Below are positions 1 to 6,626 of a DNA stretch of 7,785 nucleotides, piece after piece. Below the pieces are notes generated by a model that saw only the letters and a program-made list of their open reading frames with translations, ran no database searches and was not told the DNA's origin. The position numbers and the translations under genes are program-made. Each line of letters opens with the position of its first letter. The first letter of the stretch is position 1. The DNA is from an uncultured bacterium (GTDB lineage: Bacteria > UBA4055), in assembly GCA_937873545.1 (NCBI GenBank), contig CALMWI010000451.1, forward strand, positions 1 through 7,785, written 5' to 3'.

Positions 1-392
1 GAACTTACGCAGAACTTTTCGATATAGATAGAAATGTTTTCAGCGAGAACGAGATCCATATTCACTTTCCTGAAGCTGCCACTCCTAAAGACGGACCTTC
101 AGCAGGCGTAACTATTGTTGTTTCGATGATAAGCGCAATAAAAAAACTACCTGTTGATCAGAATATCGCAATGACTGGCGAAATAACTATCCACGGAGAC
201 ATACTGGCCATCGGCGGGCTCAAAACAAAACTGATGGCAGCCAAAAGGTCAAAGATCACAACGGTATTTATTCCGAAGCATAATTTAAAAGACCTTGAAA
301 ATATTGATAAAGAGATTAAAAGATCATTGAAAATTATCCCAGCTCTGCACATTTCTGAAATTATAACTTCTGCGATGAAGACACCAATATGA
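1..392 (+). CDS. lon: Lon ATP-dependent protease, C-terminal proteolytic domain (5' end outside window)
   Basis: This is the last 129 residues of LonA, the cytosolic ATP-dependent serine protease that degrades damaged and regulatory proteins. The frame is open from base 3 and the rest of the gene lies upstream of the window. The peptide shows the LonA protease-domain signature PKDGPSAG, with the catalytic Ser codon at 99-101. It then shows MTGEIT and GGLKTKLMAA, whose second Lys (codon 228-230) is the dyad lysine. The Ser-Lys distance of 43 residues is the same as Ser679-Lys722 in E. coli Lon. The C-terminus ends soon after the domain, as is usual. An internal ATG at 126 begins downstream of the catalytic Ser and is not a real start. 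The TGA stop overlaps the engB ATG by 4 bases. A lon-engB (ysxC) adjacency is also known from Bacillus subtilis. The identification is firm. Confidence 0.97.
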   Translation, partial: TYAELFDIDRNVFSENEIHIHFPEAATPKDGPSAGVTIVVSMISAIKKLPVDQNIAMTGEITIHGDILAIGGLKTKLMAAKRSKITTVFIPKHNLKDLENIDKEIKRSLKIIPALHISEIITSAMKTPI

Positions 393-1003
393 AAGAAACC
401 GAATTCAAAATAATCAGCTCTGAATATATCACAAGCTCCGCAAGCGGGGCAGATATCGCTGACGACGGCATGAAACAGATAGTTTTTACGGGAAAGTCAA
501 ATGTGGGTAAATCTTCTTTAATCAATTCAATACTCAAGCGCAAAAATCTTGCCAAAACGGGAAACACACCCGGAAAAACCCGGCTTATAAATTTCTTTCT
601 GATCAATTCATTTTTTTACTTCGTGGACCTTCCCGGCTACGGCTACGCCGCAGTCTCAAAAACAGAAAAACAGAAATGGAAGAAAATGATCAATGAATTT
701 TTCAAGAACTCGAAAAAGGTCTGCTTAGCTTTTTCAATTCTGGATATAAGACACGATCCTTCAGAAAATGATCTTTCTCTTATAGAGATGTTCGAGAACT
801 ATAAGATACCTCAGATAATAATACTAAACAAAAAGGATAAACTTTCGAATAATGAGCTGTTCGTAAGAAAAAAGGCTTTCGACAAACTTTTTGACAAATA
901 TAACACTATAATTGATCTACTCCCATACAGCTCAGTATCCCATTTCAACAGAGAAAAAGTCCTTGAACACATTGATAAAATCGTAAATACGGAAGCGATA
1001 TGA
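389..1003 (+). CDS. engB: Ribosome biogenesis GTP-binding protein EngB/YsxC/YihA
   Basis: This 204-residue cytosolic GTPase belongs to the TrmE-Era-EngA-EngB family, whose members help assemble the large ribosomal subunit. The length is normal. Visible GTPase motifs are the G1 P-loop GKSNVGKS (residues 35-42), the G2 region NTPGKTRLINFF (59-70) with the family's Thr, G3 DLPG (80-83) within the EngB-typical DLPGYGYA, G4 NKKD (147-150) and a G5-like YSS (180-182). Most EngB proteins have TKxD at G4; Asn in the first position is the general Ras-like form, so base recognition should be kept. The ATG overlaps the lon stop (ATGA), and a weak GAAG sits 8 bases upstream, so initiation probably relies on coupling from lon. 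The TGA in turn overlaps the ATG of the ferredoxin gene. Confidence 0.96.
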   Translation: MKETEFKIISSEYITSSASGADIADDGMKQIVFTGKSNVGKSSLINSILKRKNLAKTGNTPGKTRLINFFLINSFFYFVDLPGYGYAAVSKTEKQKWKKMINEFFKNSKKVCLAFSILDIRHDPSENDLSLIEMFENYKIPQIIILNKKDKLSNNELFVRKKAFDKLFDKYNTIIDLLPYSSVSHFNREKVLEHIDKIVNTEAI

Positions 1004-1197
1004 TAGAAATAAACAGAAAAATATGCGACAGATGTGGCTGCTGTGTTGCGGTGTGCGAAGCGGACTGCATTTCAGTCTTCGAGGCATTAATTGAGATAGA
1101 TAACTCCAAGTGTACAAGTTGTAATAAATGCGTATGGATATGTCCGCTTGACGCATTGGCTATGAACAATTTTACTAACCTTGATAAAACTGATTGA
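1000..1197 (+). CDS. Small 2x[4Fe-4S] ferredoxin-type protein
   Basis: This 65-residue protein is almost entirely a bacterial two-cluster ferredoxin fold. Cluster motif I is C9-x2-C12-x2-C15-x3-C19 and motif II is C38-x2-C41-x2-C44-x3-C48-P. In classical ferredoxins the last Cys of motif I pairs with the first three of motif II and vice versa, and that would be possible here. Oddities are Glu20 where Pro normally follows the fourth Cys of motif I, and two extra cysteines, C14 and C23. It is probably a cytosolic electron carrier or the electron-transfer subunit of a larger oxidoreductase. No partner enzyme lies in the window, so its redox partner is unknown. The start overlaps the engB stop (ATGA), with GGAAG four bases ahead. 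Its last codons carry the -35 element of the putative glmS promoter. The fold is certain; the role is not. Confidence 0.88.
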   Translation: MIEINRKICDRCGCCVAVCEADCISVFEALIEIDNSKCTSCNKCVWICPLDALAMNNFTNLDKTD

Positions 1198-1209
1198 AAC
1201 ATTTATATT
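1181..1209 (+). promoter_or_regulatory. Putative sigma70-type promoter for glmS
   Basis: TTGATA at 1181-1186 (5 of 6 to TTGACA) is followed by a 17-base spacer and TATATT at 1204-1209 (5 of 6 to TATAAT). Transcription would begin near 1216, giving a leader of about 30 bases that contains the glmS ribosome binding site. The -35 box lies within the last codons of the ferredoxin gene. The match and spacing are good and the position fits the only sizeable gap in the window. In AT-rich DNA such matches also arise by chance, and sigma specificity in this organism is unknown. Confidence 0.5.
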
Positions 1210-1235
1210 TGATGCTTCTGAAAAAAAACGAACTT

Positions 1236-1242
1236 GAAGGAA
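1236..1242 (+). promoter_or_regulatory. Ribosome binding site of glmS
   Basis: GAAGGAA ends 4 bases before the glmS ATG. It is one of the two clear Shine-Dalgarno sites in the window (the other precedes glyS) and supports independent initiation of glmS rather than coupling from the ferredoxin gene. Confidence 0.7.
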
Positions 1243-1246
1243 TAAA

Positions 1247-3085
1247 ATGTGCGGAATAGTAGGATACATCGGTAACAAAGATTGCGTCAGGTTCCTCGTC
1301 GACGGTCTTAAAAGAGTTGAATACAGGGGATATGATTCTGCAGGTATTTTAGTATACCAAGAAAAAACCGGTGAACATTTTCTTGTAAAAAATGTCGGAA
1401 AAATAATCGAACTTGAAAAATCTATAAACAGCAATGTTACAGGAAGCATCGGCGTAGCTCATACAAGGTGGGCGACGCATGGTGAACCGAACCACAAAAA
1501 TTCTCATCCGCATGTTTCAAACGACGGAAATATTTTTCTTGTCCATAACGGGATTATTGAAAATTACACATCCCTTAAAAAGAAACTTGAGAAAACAGGA
1601 TTTACTTTTTATTCGGAAACAGACACAGAAATACTTGTTAACCTCATACAGCATTACTATAAAGACGATATTGAAAAAGCTGTAAAGGAAGCGCTTCTTG
1701 AAGTCAAAGGTACTTACGGGATAGGTGTTTTCTGTTTGAACGAACCAGACAAACTGATAGCTGCCAGACTAGGTTCTCCGCTTCTGATAGGCATCGGTAA
1801 AAATGAAAACTACTTTGCTTCAGATCCTTCTTCTGTTCTGAAGAACACTTCTGAAGTTGTCTATATGCAGGACAGAGAGATCGCAGTGATAACAAAAGAC
1901 AGCGTTGTACATAAAACACTCGATGACGAGCTGTTGGAAAAAAGTATCGAAAGGATTTCATTCGAGCTTACTGATATTGAGAAAAGCGGATATGATCACT
2001 TTATGCTCAAAGAGATATTTGAGCAGGCTAAAACAATAACCGACAGTATGAGAGGCAGGCTTCTTCTTGAAGAGGGAACTACAAAGCTCGGCGGGCTAAA
2101 TGAACATCCTGAAATATACAACTCACTTATTAATGCCGATAAAATATACATTGTCGCATGCGGTACAAGCTGGCACAGTGCTCTTATAGGCGAATACATG
2201 CTCGAAGAATACGCCAAAATACCTGTAGAAGTAGAATATGCCTCTGAATTCAGATACAGGGATCCGATCATAACACCCAAAACCGTCGTGATAGCCATAT
2301 CCCAGTCCGGGGAAACGGCCGATACTCTCGCAGCAATTAAAGAAGCAAAGAGGAAAGGTGCGGTCGTTCTGGGTATATGCAATGTTGTAGGTTCCTCTAT
2401 TTCCAAAGAAACAGATGCGGGTGTCTATCTTCACGCAGGACCGGAAATAGGAGTAGCGTCAACAAAGGCATTCACCTCTCAGGTTGTCGTGCTTGCGCTT
2501 ATTACTATTGATATAGCCCGAAGAAAACACCTTTCATTCAGGCAGGGTTATAAGATCGTTAAAGAACTTAAGATACTGCCCGCTCTGGTCGAATCCATAC
2601 TCGAAAATTGCGCTGTGATAAAAGAAATCGCCAAGAAATTCAGCGGCGCGAAAAATTTTCTGTATCTCGGCAGAGGATACAATTTTCCCGTTGCACTTGA
2701 AGGCGCTTTAAAACTGAAAGAAATTTCTTATATTCACGCGGAGGGATATCCGGCTGCGGAAATGAAACACGGCCCGATCGCTCTTATCGATGAGAATATG
2801 CCTGTGATTTTTATTGCTATTAAAGACACGATATATGACAAAGTAATAACAAATATCAAAGAGGTTAAGGCACGGAACGGTATTGTTATCTCGATTGCCA
2901 GCTACGGAGATGAAGAGATCGATCTGATCTCGGACTATGTGATCAAAATTCCGGATACTACTAATCTGCTCTCACCCATCCTGACCGTGATCCCTCTACA
3001 GCTTCTTGCATACTATATTGCCGTTGAAAAGGGTTATAATGTTGATATGCCTAGGAATCTGGCTAAAAGTGTAACTGTGGAATGA
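1247..3085 (+). CDS. glmS: Glutamine-fructose-6-phosphate aminotransferase (isomerizing), GlmS
   Basis: GlmS makes glucosamine-6-phosphate from fructose-6-phosphate and glutamine, the committed step toward UDP-GlcNAc for peptidoglycan and outer-membrane glycolipid. It is 612 residues and full length (E. coli has 609). The N-terminal glutaminase domain (about 1-220) starts MCGIVG, so Cys2 becomes the N-terminal nucleophile once Met is removed. HTRWATHG (72-79), HNGIIEN (100-106) and SETDTE (123-128) form the glutamine site. The first SIS domain has ACGTS (304-308) and SQSGETADT (352-360). The second has LKLKEISYIHAE, with Glu492 and His508 matching E. coli Glu488 and His504. The tail NLAKSVTVE carries the sugar-contacting Lys607. 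The start has a good GAAGGAA and a likely promoter just upstream. The stop overlaps the next gene by ATGA. The leader is too short for a glmS ribozyme. Confidence 0.98.
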   Translation: MCGIVGYIGNKDCVRFLVDGLKRVEYRGYDSAGILVYQEKTGEHFLVKNVGKIIELEKSINSNVTGSIGVAHTRWATHGEPNHKNSHPHVSNDGNIFLVHNGIIENYTSLKKKLEKTGFTFYSETDTEILVNLIQHYYKDDIEKAVKEALLEVKGTYGIGVFCLNEPDKLIAARLGSPLLIGIGKNENYFASDPSSVLKNTSEVVYMQDREIAVITKDSVVHKTLDDELLEKSIERISFELTDIEKSGYDHFMLKEIFEQAKTITDSMRGRLLLEEGTTKLGGLNEHPEIYNSLINADKIYIVACGTSWHSALIGEYMLEEYAKIPVEVEYASEFRYRDPIITPKTVVIAISQSGETADTLAAIKEAKRKGAVVLGICNVVGSSISKETDAGVYLHAGPEIGVASTKAFTSQVVVLALITIDIARRKHLSFRQGYKIVKELKILPALVESILENCAVIKEIAKKFSGAKNFLYLGRGYNFPVALEGALKLKEISYIHAEGYPAAEMKHGPIALIDENMPVIFIAIKDTIYDKVITNIKEVKARNGIVISIASYGDEEIDLISDYVIKIPDTTNLLSPILTVIPLQLLAYYIAVEKGYNVDMPRNLAKSVTVE

Positions 3086-5193
3086 ACCGGAAAATGAAAA
3101 GCCTTATTACATTGCTAATTATTTTTCTGTTGACGATAGAATCATCGGCTGTTGACATGAACAAGATTAAAGATTTTTACGAATCAGGATTATATCACGA
3201 ACTGATTTCTTATACTGAAGAGCTTAAGAGTGATCAGGGAACTCCTGAAGCAACTCTGTATAACGGCCTTGCATATTATAAAACGGGCAGCTTCAGAGAA
3301 GGCAAAAGATCTTTTTATTATGTAAGCAGTCATTCAGACAATATTTACATTAAAGAATGCGCCTTATATTTTCTGGCCCTCTCGAAGATCAGGCTTGAAG
3401 AAAAGGTTGAAGCAGCCGTTATACTTACAGGGCTGCTTAATTCGTCTCAAACGGAAATCTCTGGTAATTCAAGGTCCGTTCTTGATGTTTTAATAAACAA
3501 CAAGCTTAGCGAAGAAGATCTAAAAGAATTGAATGATAGTATATTAGACAAAAAAGTAAAAAAGTATATAATTCAGAGCCGAAGTTCTCTTAAAATCCTT
3601 GCGGTACTGCCTTTAACCGGAGCGGACAAAGACGCGGGGAGCGATCTTCTGTCAGGATTGGAATTTGCCGTGAGCAAAATAAATTCAACCGGTAGAAATA
3701 TAAAACTTGATGTTATCGATTCTGAAAGCAAAATACCTGTTATGGTAAAAAAAGTTTTGGACAGGCTGAATTCAACTGGATACAATCTTATAGTTGGGGA
3801 GTTAAGATCCGATGCGACAGCCGCGCTGGCAGGAATAGCTGCCGTTAAGAATATTCCTCTCGTTTCTCCAACAGCTTCTGCGAACAATATTTCTGACATT
3901 TCCCGGCTCGTGTTTCAGCTGAATACAACTTCTTATTCAATGAGTAAAATGATCGCGGAGTTTGCAATAGATTCTTTAAAATACAAAACATTTGCTGTAA
4001 TCTCCCCGGCCACTGAGGACGGTAATGAGTCGGTATCCGGATTTACAGAAAAAGTCACTGAGAAAGGCTGCTCTGTCTTATCCACAGAATGGTATTACGA
4101 AGCCTACGATCTGAATAAACAGATCCAAAGAATAAGAGAGAAGATCCTCGGCATATGCTCTTTAGAGATAGATGAATATATGCTGCCGGATTCTATCAGA
4201 ACTTTTCAGGCTCCGGTTATTGATGCGATCTTCCTCCCTGTGCCAAATTCGGACATCGAATCTGTACTTTCACAGATTTCATATTACAACTTTAAGGCCA
4301 ATCTCCTCGGCACTTACGGATGGAACGATATAAGTATGCTTAATAAACTTTCTGCCAATGCAGACAGCCTCGTCTTTATCTGCGAAAGCTCTTACGATGC
4401 AGATAATCCGCGATTCAACGATTTTGTATTCTCTTTTAGAAAAGAAAAAAACCGGAATCCGAAGAAACTGGAAACCGCCGGATATGCTTTGATAGAAATG
4501 TTGTACTCTATTCAGAGAGATGATCCGGAAAAATCGGTATTACAGGCTCTTTCGGAAATGAAGGAATATGATTCCGTTTCGGGAAAAATATTCCTTGACG
4601 ACAAAAGATCCAACCTCTCTGCCGATATAAATATGTATTCCTCAAAAAGAAAAACGCTGAAAAAAACCAGCTATCAGGACAGGCCGAGAACAAATGTCTT
4701 CGAGATTTCGGAAAGATATTACAATGCCGGATATGTAAACGAAGTTATCTGCAAATACAATAATGCTGCAGAAAACTATCTGAAGTCTCTCGATGAGTTC
4801 ATAAAGATCGTAAATGTACCTGACAGTATTTTGGTTTCAGATCCGAAATATATCAATTTAAACAGAAGGCTGGGAAATGCTTATTATATGCTGGGAGAAT
4901 TTGATAAAGCGCGGAAATGTTTTGAGATAGTACTTAACAATGTCAAGAGCGATAAAGACATTGAGTTCAAAAATGCGGTAGCTGTAGCGGTTTCTGAAGA
5001 TAAACCTGAAGAATCTATAAAGACGCTTATGAAATATATAACCGATAAGGATTATTCTTCAGACGCATATTATGAACTGGGCAACATTTACGAGAGACAA
5101 AAGCTTGAAGCAAACGCTAAAGAATATTATGAGAAAGCCGCAAAACTGAAAAATAAAAAAGCAAAAGATGCACTGAAAAGATTAAAAAAATAA
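3082..5193 (+). CDS. Exported TPR / periplasmic-binding-protein-fold / TPR protein, LpoA-like (penicillin-binding protein activator family architecture)
   Basis: This 703-residue protein begins with a signal peptide: basic MNRKMK, a hydrophobic core (8-19) and a likely cleavage after SSA (residue 23). No Cys is near, so it is not a lipoprotein. Residues about 25-165 are helical and TPR-like. Residues about 170-525 resemble the type 1 periplasmic binding fold of the LivK/Peripla_BP_6 kind: KILAVLPLTG, then GLEFAV, VGELRSDATAALAGIAA, IPLVSPTAS, DAIFLPVPNSD, LLGTYGWND. Residues about 592-625 and 660-690 look like TPR repeats, and the end is Lys-rich. N-terminal TPR plus a PBP fold is the layout of LpoA, the outer-membrane activator of PBP1A; here further TPRs follow and the lipid anchor is missing. 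ATGA overlap with glmS suggests coupling and a peptidoglycan link. No permease or ATPase is nearby, which argues against an ordinary ABC-transport receptor. Met5 (3094) is an alternative start giving an equally good signal peptide. The function is inferred from architecture only. Confidence 0.8.
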   Translation: MNRKMKSLITLLIIFLLTIESSAVDMNKIKDFYESGLYHELISYTEELKSDQGTPEATLYNGLAYYKTGSFREGKRSFYYVSSHSDNIYIKECALYFLALSKIRLEEKVEAAVILTGLLNSSQTEISGNSRSVLDVLINNKLSEEDLKELNDSILDKKVKKYIIQSRSSLKILAVLPLTGADKDAGSDLLSGLEFAVSKINSTGRNIKLDVIDSESKIPVMVKKVLDRLNSTGYNLIVGELRSDATAALAGIAAVKNIPLVSPTASANNISDISRLVFQLNTTSYSMSKMIAEFAIDSLKYKTFAVISPATEDGNESVSGFTEKVTEKGCSVLSTEWYYEAYDLNKQIQRIREKILGICSLEIDEYMLPDSIRTFQAPVIDAIFLPVPNSDIESVLSQISYYNFKANLLGTYGWNDISMLNKLSANADSLVFICESSYDADNPRFNDFVFSFRKEKNRNPKKLETAGYALIEMLYSIQRDDPEKSVLQALSEMKEYDSVSGKIFLDDKRSNLSADINMYSSKRKTLKKTSYQDRPRTNVFEISERYYNAGYVNEVICKYNNAAENYLKSLDEFIKIVNVPDSILVSDPKYINLNRRLGNAYYMLGEFDKARKCFEIVLNNVKSDKDIEFKNAVAVAVSEDKPEESIKTLMKYITDKDYSSDAYYELGNIYERQKLEANAKEYYEKAAKLKNKKAKDALKRLKK

Positions 5194-5199
5194 ATTTTT

Positions 5200-5205
5200 A
5201 AAGGA
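5200..5205 (+). promoter_or_regulatory. Ribosome binding site of glyS
   Basis: AAAGGA lies 6 bases before the glyS ATG in the 18-base gap after the preceding gene. Motif and spacing are near ideal and fix the glyS start. Confidence 0.7.
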
Positions 5206-5211
5206 ATAGAT

Positions 5212-6618
5212 ATGTCTGAAACAACAATGGAAAAAATAGTTTCTCTTGCAAAAAGAAGGGGTTTCGTTTACCCAGGTTCGGAAATCTACGGCGGTTTGGC
5301 TAATACATGGGATTACGGTCCTCTTGGCGTCGAATTACTTAACAATATAAAGAACTATTGGAGAAGAAAATTCATCAAGGAAAGACCGGAAAATGTCGAA
5401 CTGGATTCTGCAATACTGTTAAATTCAAAAGTCTGGGAGGCGTCGGGGCATGTAGGCAATTTCGCCGATCCGCTTATGGATTGTAAAAAATGCAAAACAC
5501 GCGTGAGAGCTGATAAACATATCGAAGACTGGAACGAAAAGAATTCTGCTTCAATATATCCACAAAATTGGGCAGGCGAATTTACAGCCTCATCTGATCT
5601 TCTTGAATTTATAAATTCAAACAAATTAGTGTGCTCAAAATGCGGATCGCTTGACTGGACAGAACCAAAAGCTTTCAACCTGATGTTTAAAACGGAACAG
5701 GGCGTAATAGAAGGAGAAGGCGCTCAAATATATTTAAGACCGGAAACCGCTCAGGGGATATTTATTAATTTTAAAAATATTCAGACAACATCACGGAAAA
5801 AGATCCCGTTCGGTATCTGCCAGATAGGTAAATCATTCAGAAATGAGATAACACCCGGCAATTTCATTTTCAGAACAAGAGAGTTTGAGCAGATGGAAAT
5901 GGAATTCTTCTGCAAACCCGGAACAGAACTTGAATGGTTCGCGTTCTGGAAAAAGTTCACTTACGAATGGTTTTTAGGCATGGGTGTAAGTGAAGCTAAC
6001 CTAAGAATGAGAGACCATGAAAAGGATGAGCTTGCTTTTTATTCGAATGCGACAACAGATGTTGAATACAAATATCCGTTCGGATGGGGCGAACTGTGCG
6101 GCATAGCTTCAAGAACAGATTATGATCTGAAGCAGCATATCAGTCTCTCCGGGAAAGATCTATCCTATTTTGACGAAGTTTTAAAAGAGAAATTCGTTCC
6201 TTTCGTTATCGAACCATCACTCGGAGTTCAGAGAACAGCGCTGATCCTCCTTTGCGATGCCTATAGAGAGGAGGTAGTAGGAGAAAACGATACGAGGATC
6301 GTTCTCAAACTTCACCCTGTTCTTGCACCTTTCAAAGCCGCCGTACTTCCCCTTGTAAAAAAATTGTCGGAAGACGCGGAAAAAATTTACATGGACCTGC
6401 TGAAAGAATACGGATGGAATATTGACTTCGACGAAGTGGGAAGTATAGGAAAAAGATATAGAAGACATGACGAGATAGGTACGCCATACTGCGTTACATT
6501 CGATTTTGACAGCCTTGAAGACAAGGCTGTCACAGTAAGGGATAGAGATTCGATGTCGCAGGAAAGGATACTTATCTCAGAACTCGGAAACTTTCTGAAT
6601 GGAAAATTTAAAATCTAG
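5212..6618 (+). CDS. glyS: Glycyl-tRNA synthetase, dimeric (alpha2, class II) type
   Basis: This cytosolic enzyme charges tRNA-Gly with glycine. At 468 residues it is the single-chain alpha2 form shared with archaea, eukaryotes and some bacteria, not the GlyQ/GlyS alpha2beta2 enzyme. The N-terminus has the family block GLANTWDYGPLGVELLNNIK (28-47) and the ASGH segment (77-80). An insertion carries four cysteines in two CxxC pairs (C91/C94 and C141/C144) that probably bind zinc. Class II landmarks are RPETAQGIF (176-184), motif 2 FRNEITPG...REFEQMEMEFF (209-233) and motif 3 FVIEPSLGVQRTAL (331-344). The C-terminal anticodon-binding domain starts near LHPVLAPFKAAVLPL (367-381) and ends with TVRDRDSMSQERI (441-453). 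It lies 18 bases after the preceding gene and 8 bases before the DUF2062 start, so it probably shares their transcript. A perfect 11-bp stem lies in codons 432-441. Confidence 0.97.
   Translation: MSETTMEKIVSLAKRRGFVYPGSEIYGGLANTWDYGPLGVELLNNIKNYWRRKFIKERPENVELDSAILLNSKVWEASGHVGNFADPLMDCKKCKTRVRADKHIEDWNEKNSASIYPQNWAGEFTASSDLLEFINSNKLVCSKCGSLDWTEPKAFNLMFKTEQGVIEGEGAQIYLRPETAQGIFINFKNIQTTSRKKIPFGICQIGKSFRNEITPGNFIFRTREFEQMEMEFFCKPGTELEWFAFWKKFTYEWFLGMGVSEANLRMRDHEKDELAFYSNATTDVEYKYPFGWGELCGIASRTDYDLKQHISLSGKDLSYFDEVLKEKFVPFVIEPSLGVQRTALILLCDAYREEVVGENDTRIVLKLHPVLAPFKAAVLPLVKKLSEDAEKIYMDLLKEYGWNIDFDEVGSIGKRYRRHDEIGTPYCVTFDFDSLEDKAVTVRDRDSMSQERILISELGNFLNGKFKI
6507..6532 (+). repeat. Perfect inverted repeat (11-bp stem, 4-base loop) inside glyS
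   Basis: The left arm TGACAGCCTTG (6507-6517), loop AAGA and right arm CAAGGCTGTCA (6522-6532) form a flawless hairpin within the coding sequence for FDSLEDKAVT. No T-run follows on either strand, so it does not look like an intrinsic terminator. It may be a structured mRNA element, a protein-binding palindrome or a codon-choice coincidence. Confidence 0.8.
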
Positions 6619-6626
6619 AGTGGTTT

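Noticed and set aside
1198..1246. Possible glmS ribozyme or leader riboswitch ahead of glmS
   Set aside because: The gap is only 49 bases and is occupied by a promoter -10 box and a ribosome binding site. The glmS ribozyme needs well over 100 structured bases.
2915..2931. GAGATC/GATCTC inverted repeat (6-bp stem, 5-base loop) in glmS
   Set aside because: It is short, coding, has no T-tract, and is easily produced by GAT/GAG-rich codons.
3558..3564. A_AAA_AAG slippery heptamer in the correct phase inside the TPR/PBP gene; a -1 shift would stop after about ten codons and release only the N-terminal part
   Set aside because: The downstream sequence offers only a 4-bp AGAG/CTCT stem with an 8-base loop, no Shine-Dalgarno stimulator is evident, and A-runs are frequent in this AT-rich DNA. 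It is most likely chance.
3573..3899. Open frame on the - strand opposite the PBP-fold domain, and similar antisense frames elsewhere
   Set aside because: No recognisable domain or ribosome site, and each lies opposite a strongly conserved gene. These are mirror frames of real coding sequence.
3082..5193. Reading the PBP-fold protein as a branched-chain amino acid transporter receptor
   Set aside because: It is far longer than LivJ/LivK proteins, carries TPRs on both sides, and has no permease or ATPase gene beside it.
6507..6532. The glyS inverted repeat as an intrinsic terminator
   Set aside because: On the + strand it is followed by CAGTAAGG and on the - strand by AAAATCG. Neither has a U-tract, and the gene continues for about 86 bases.
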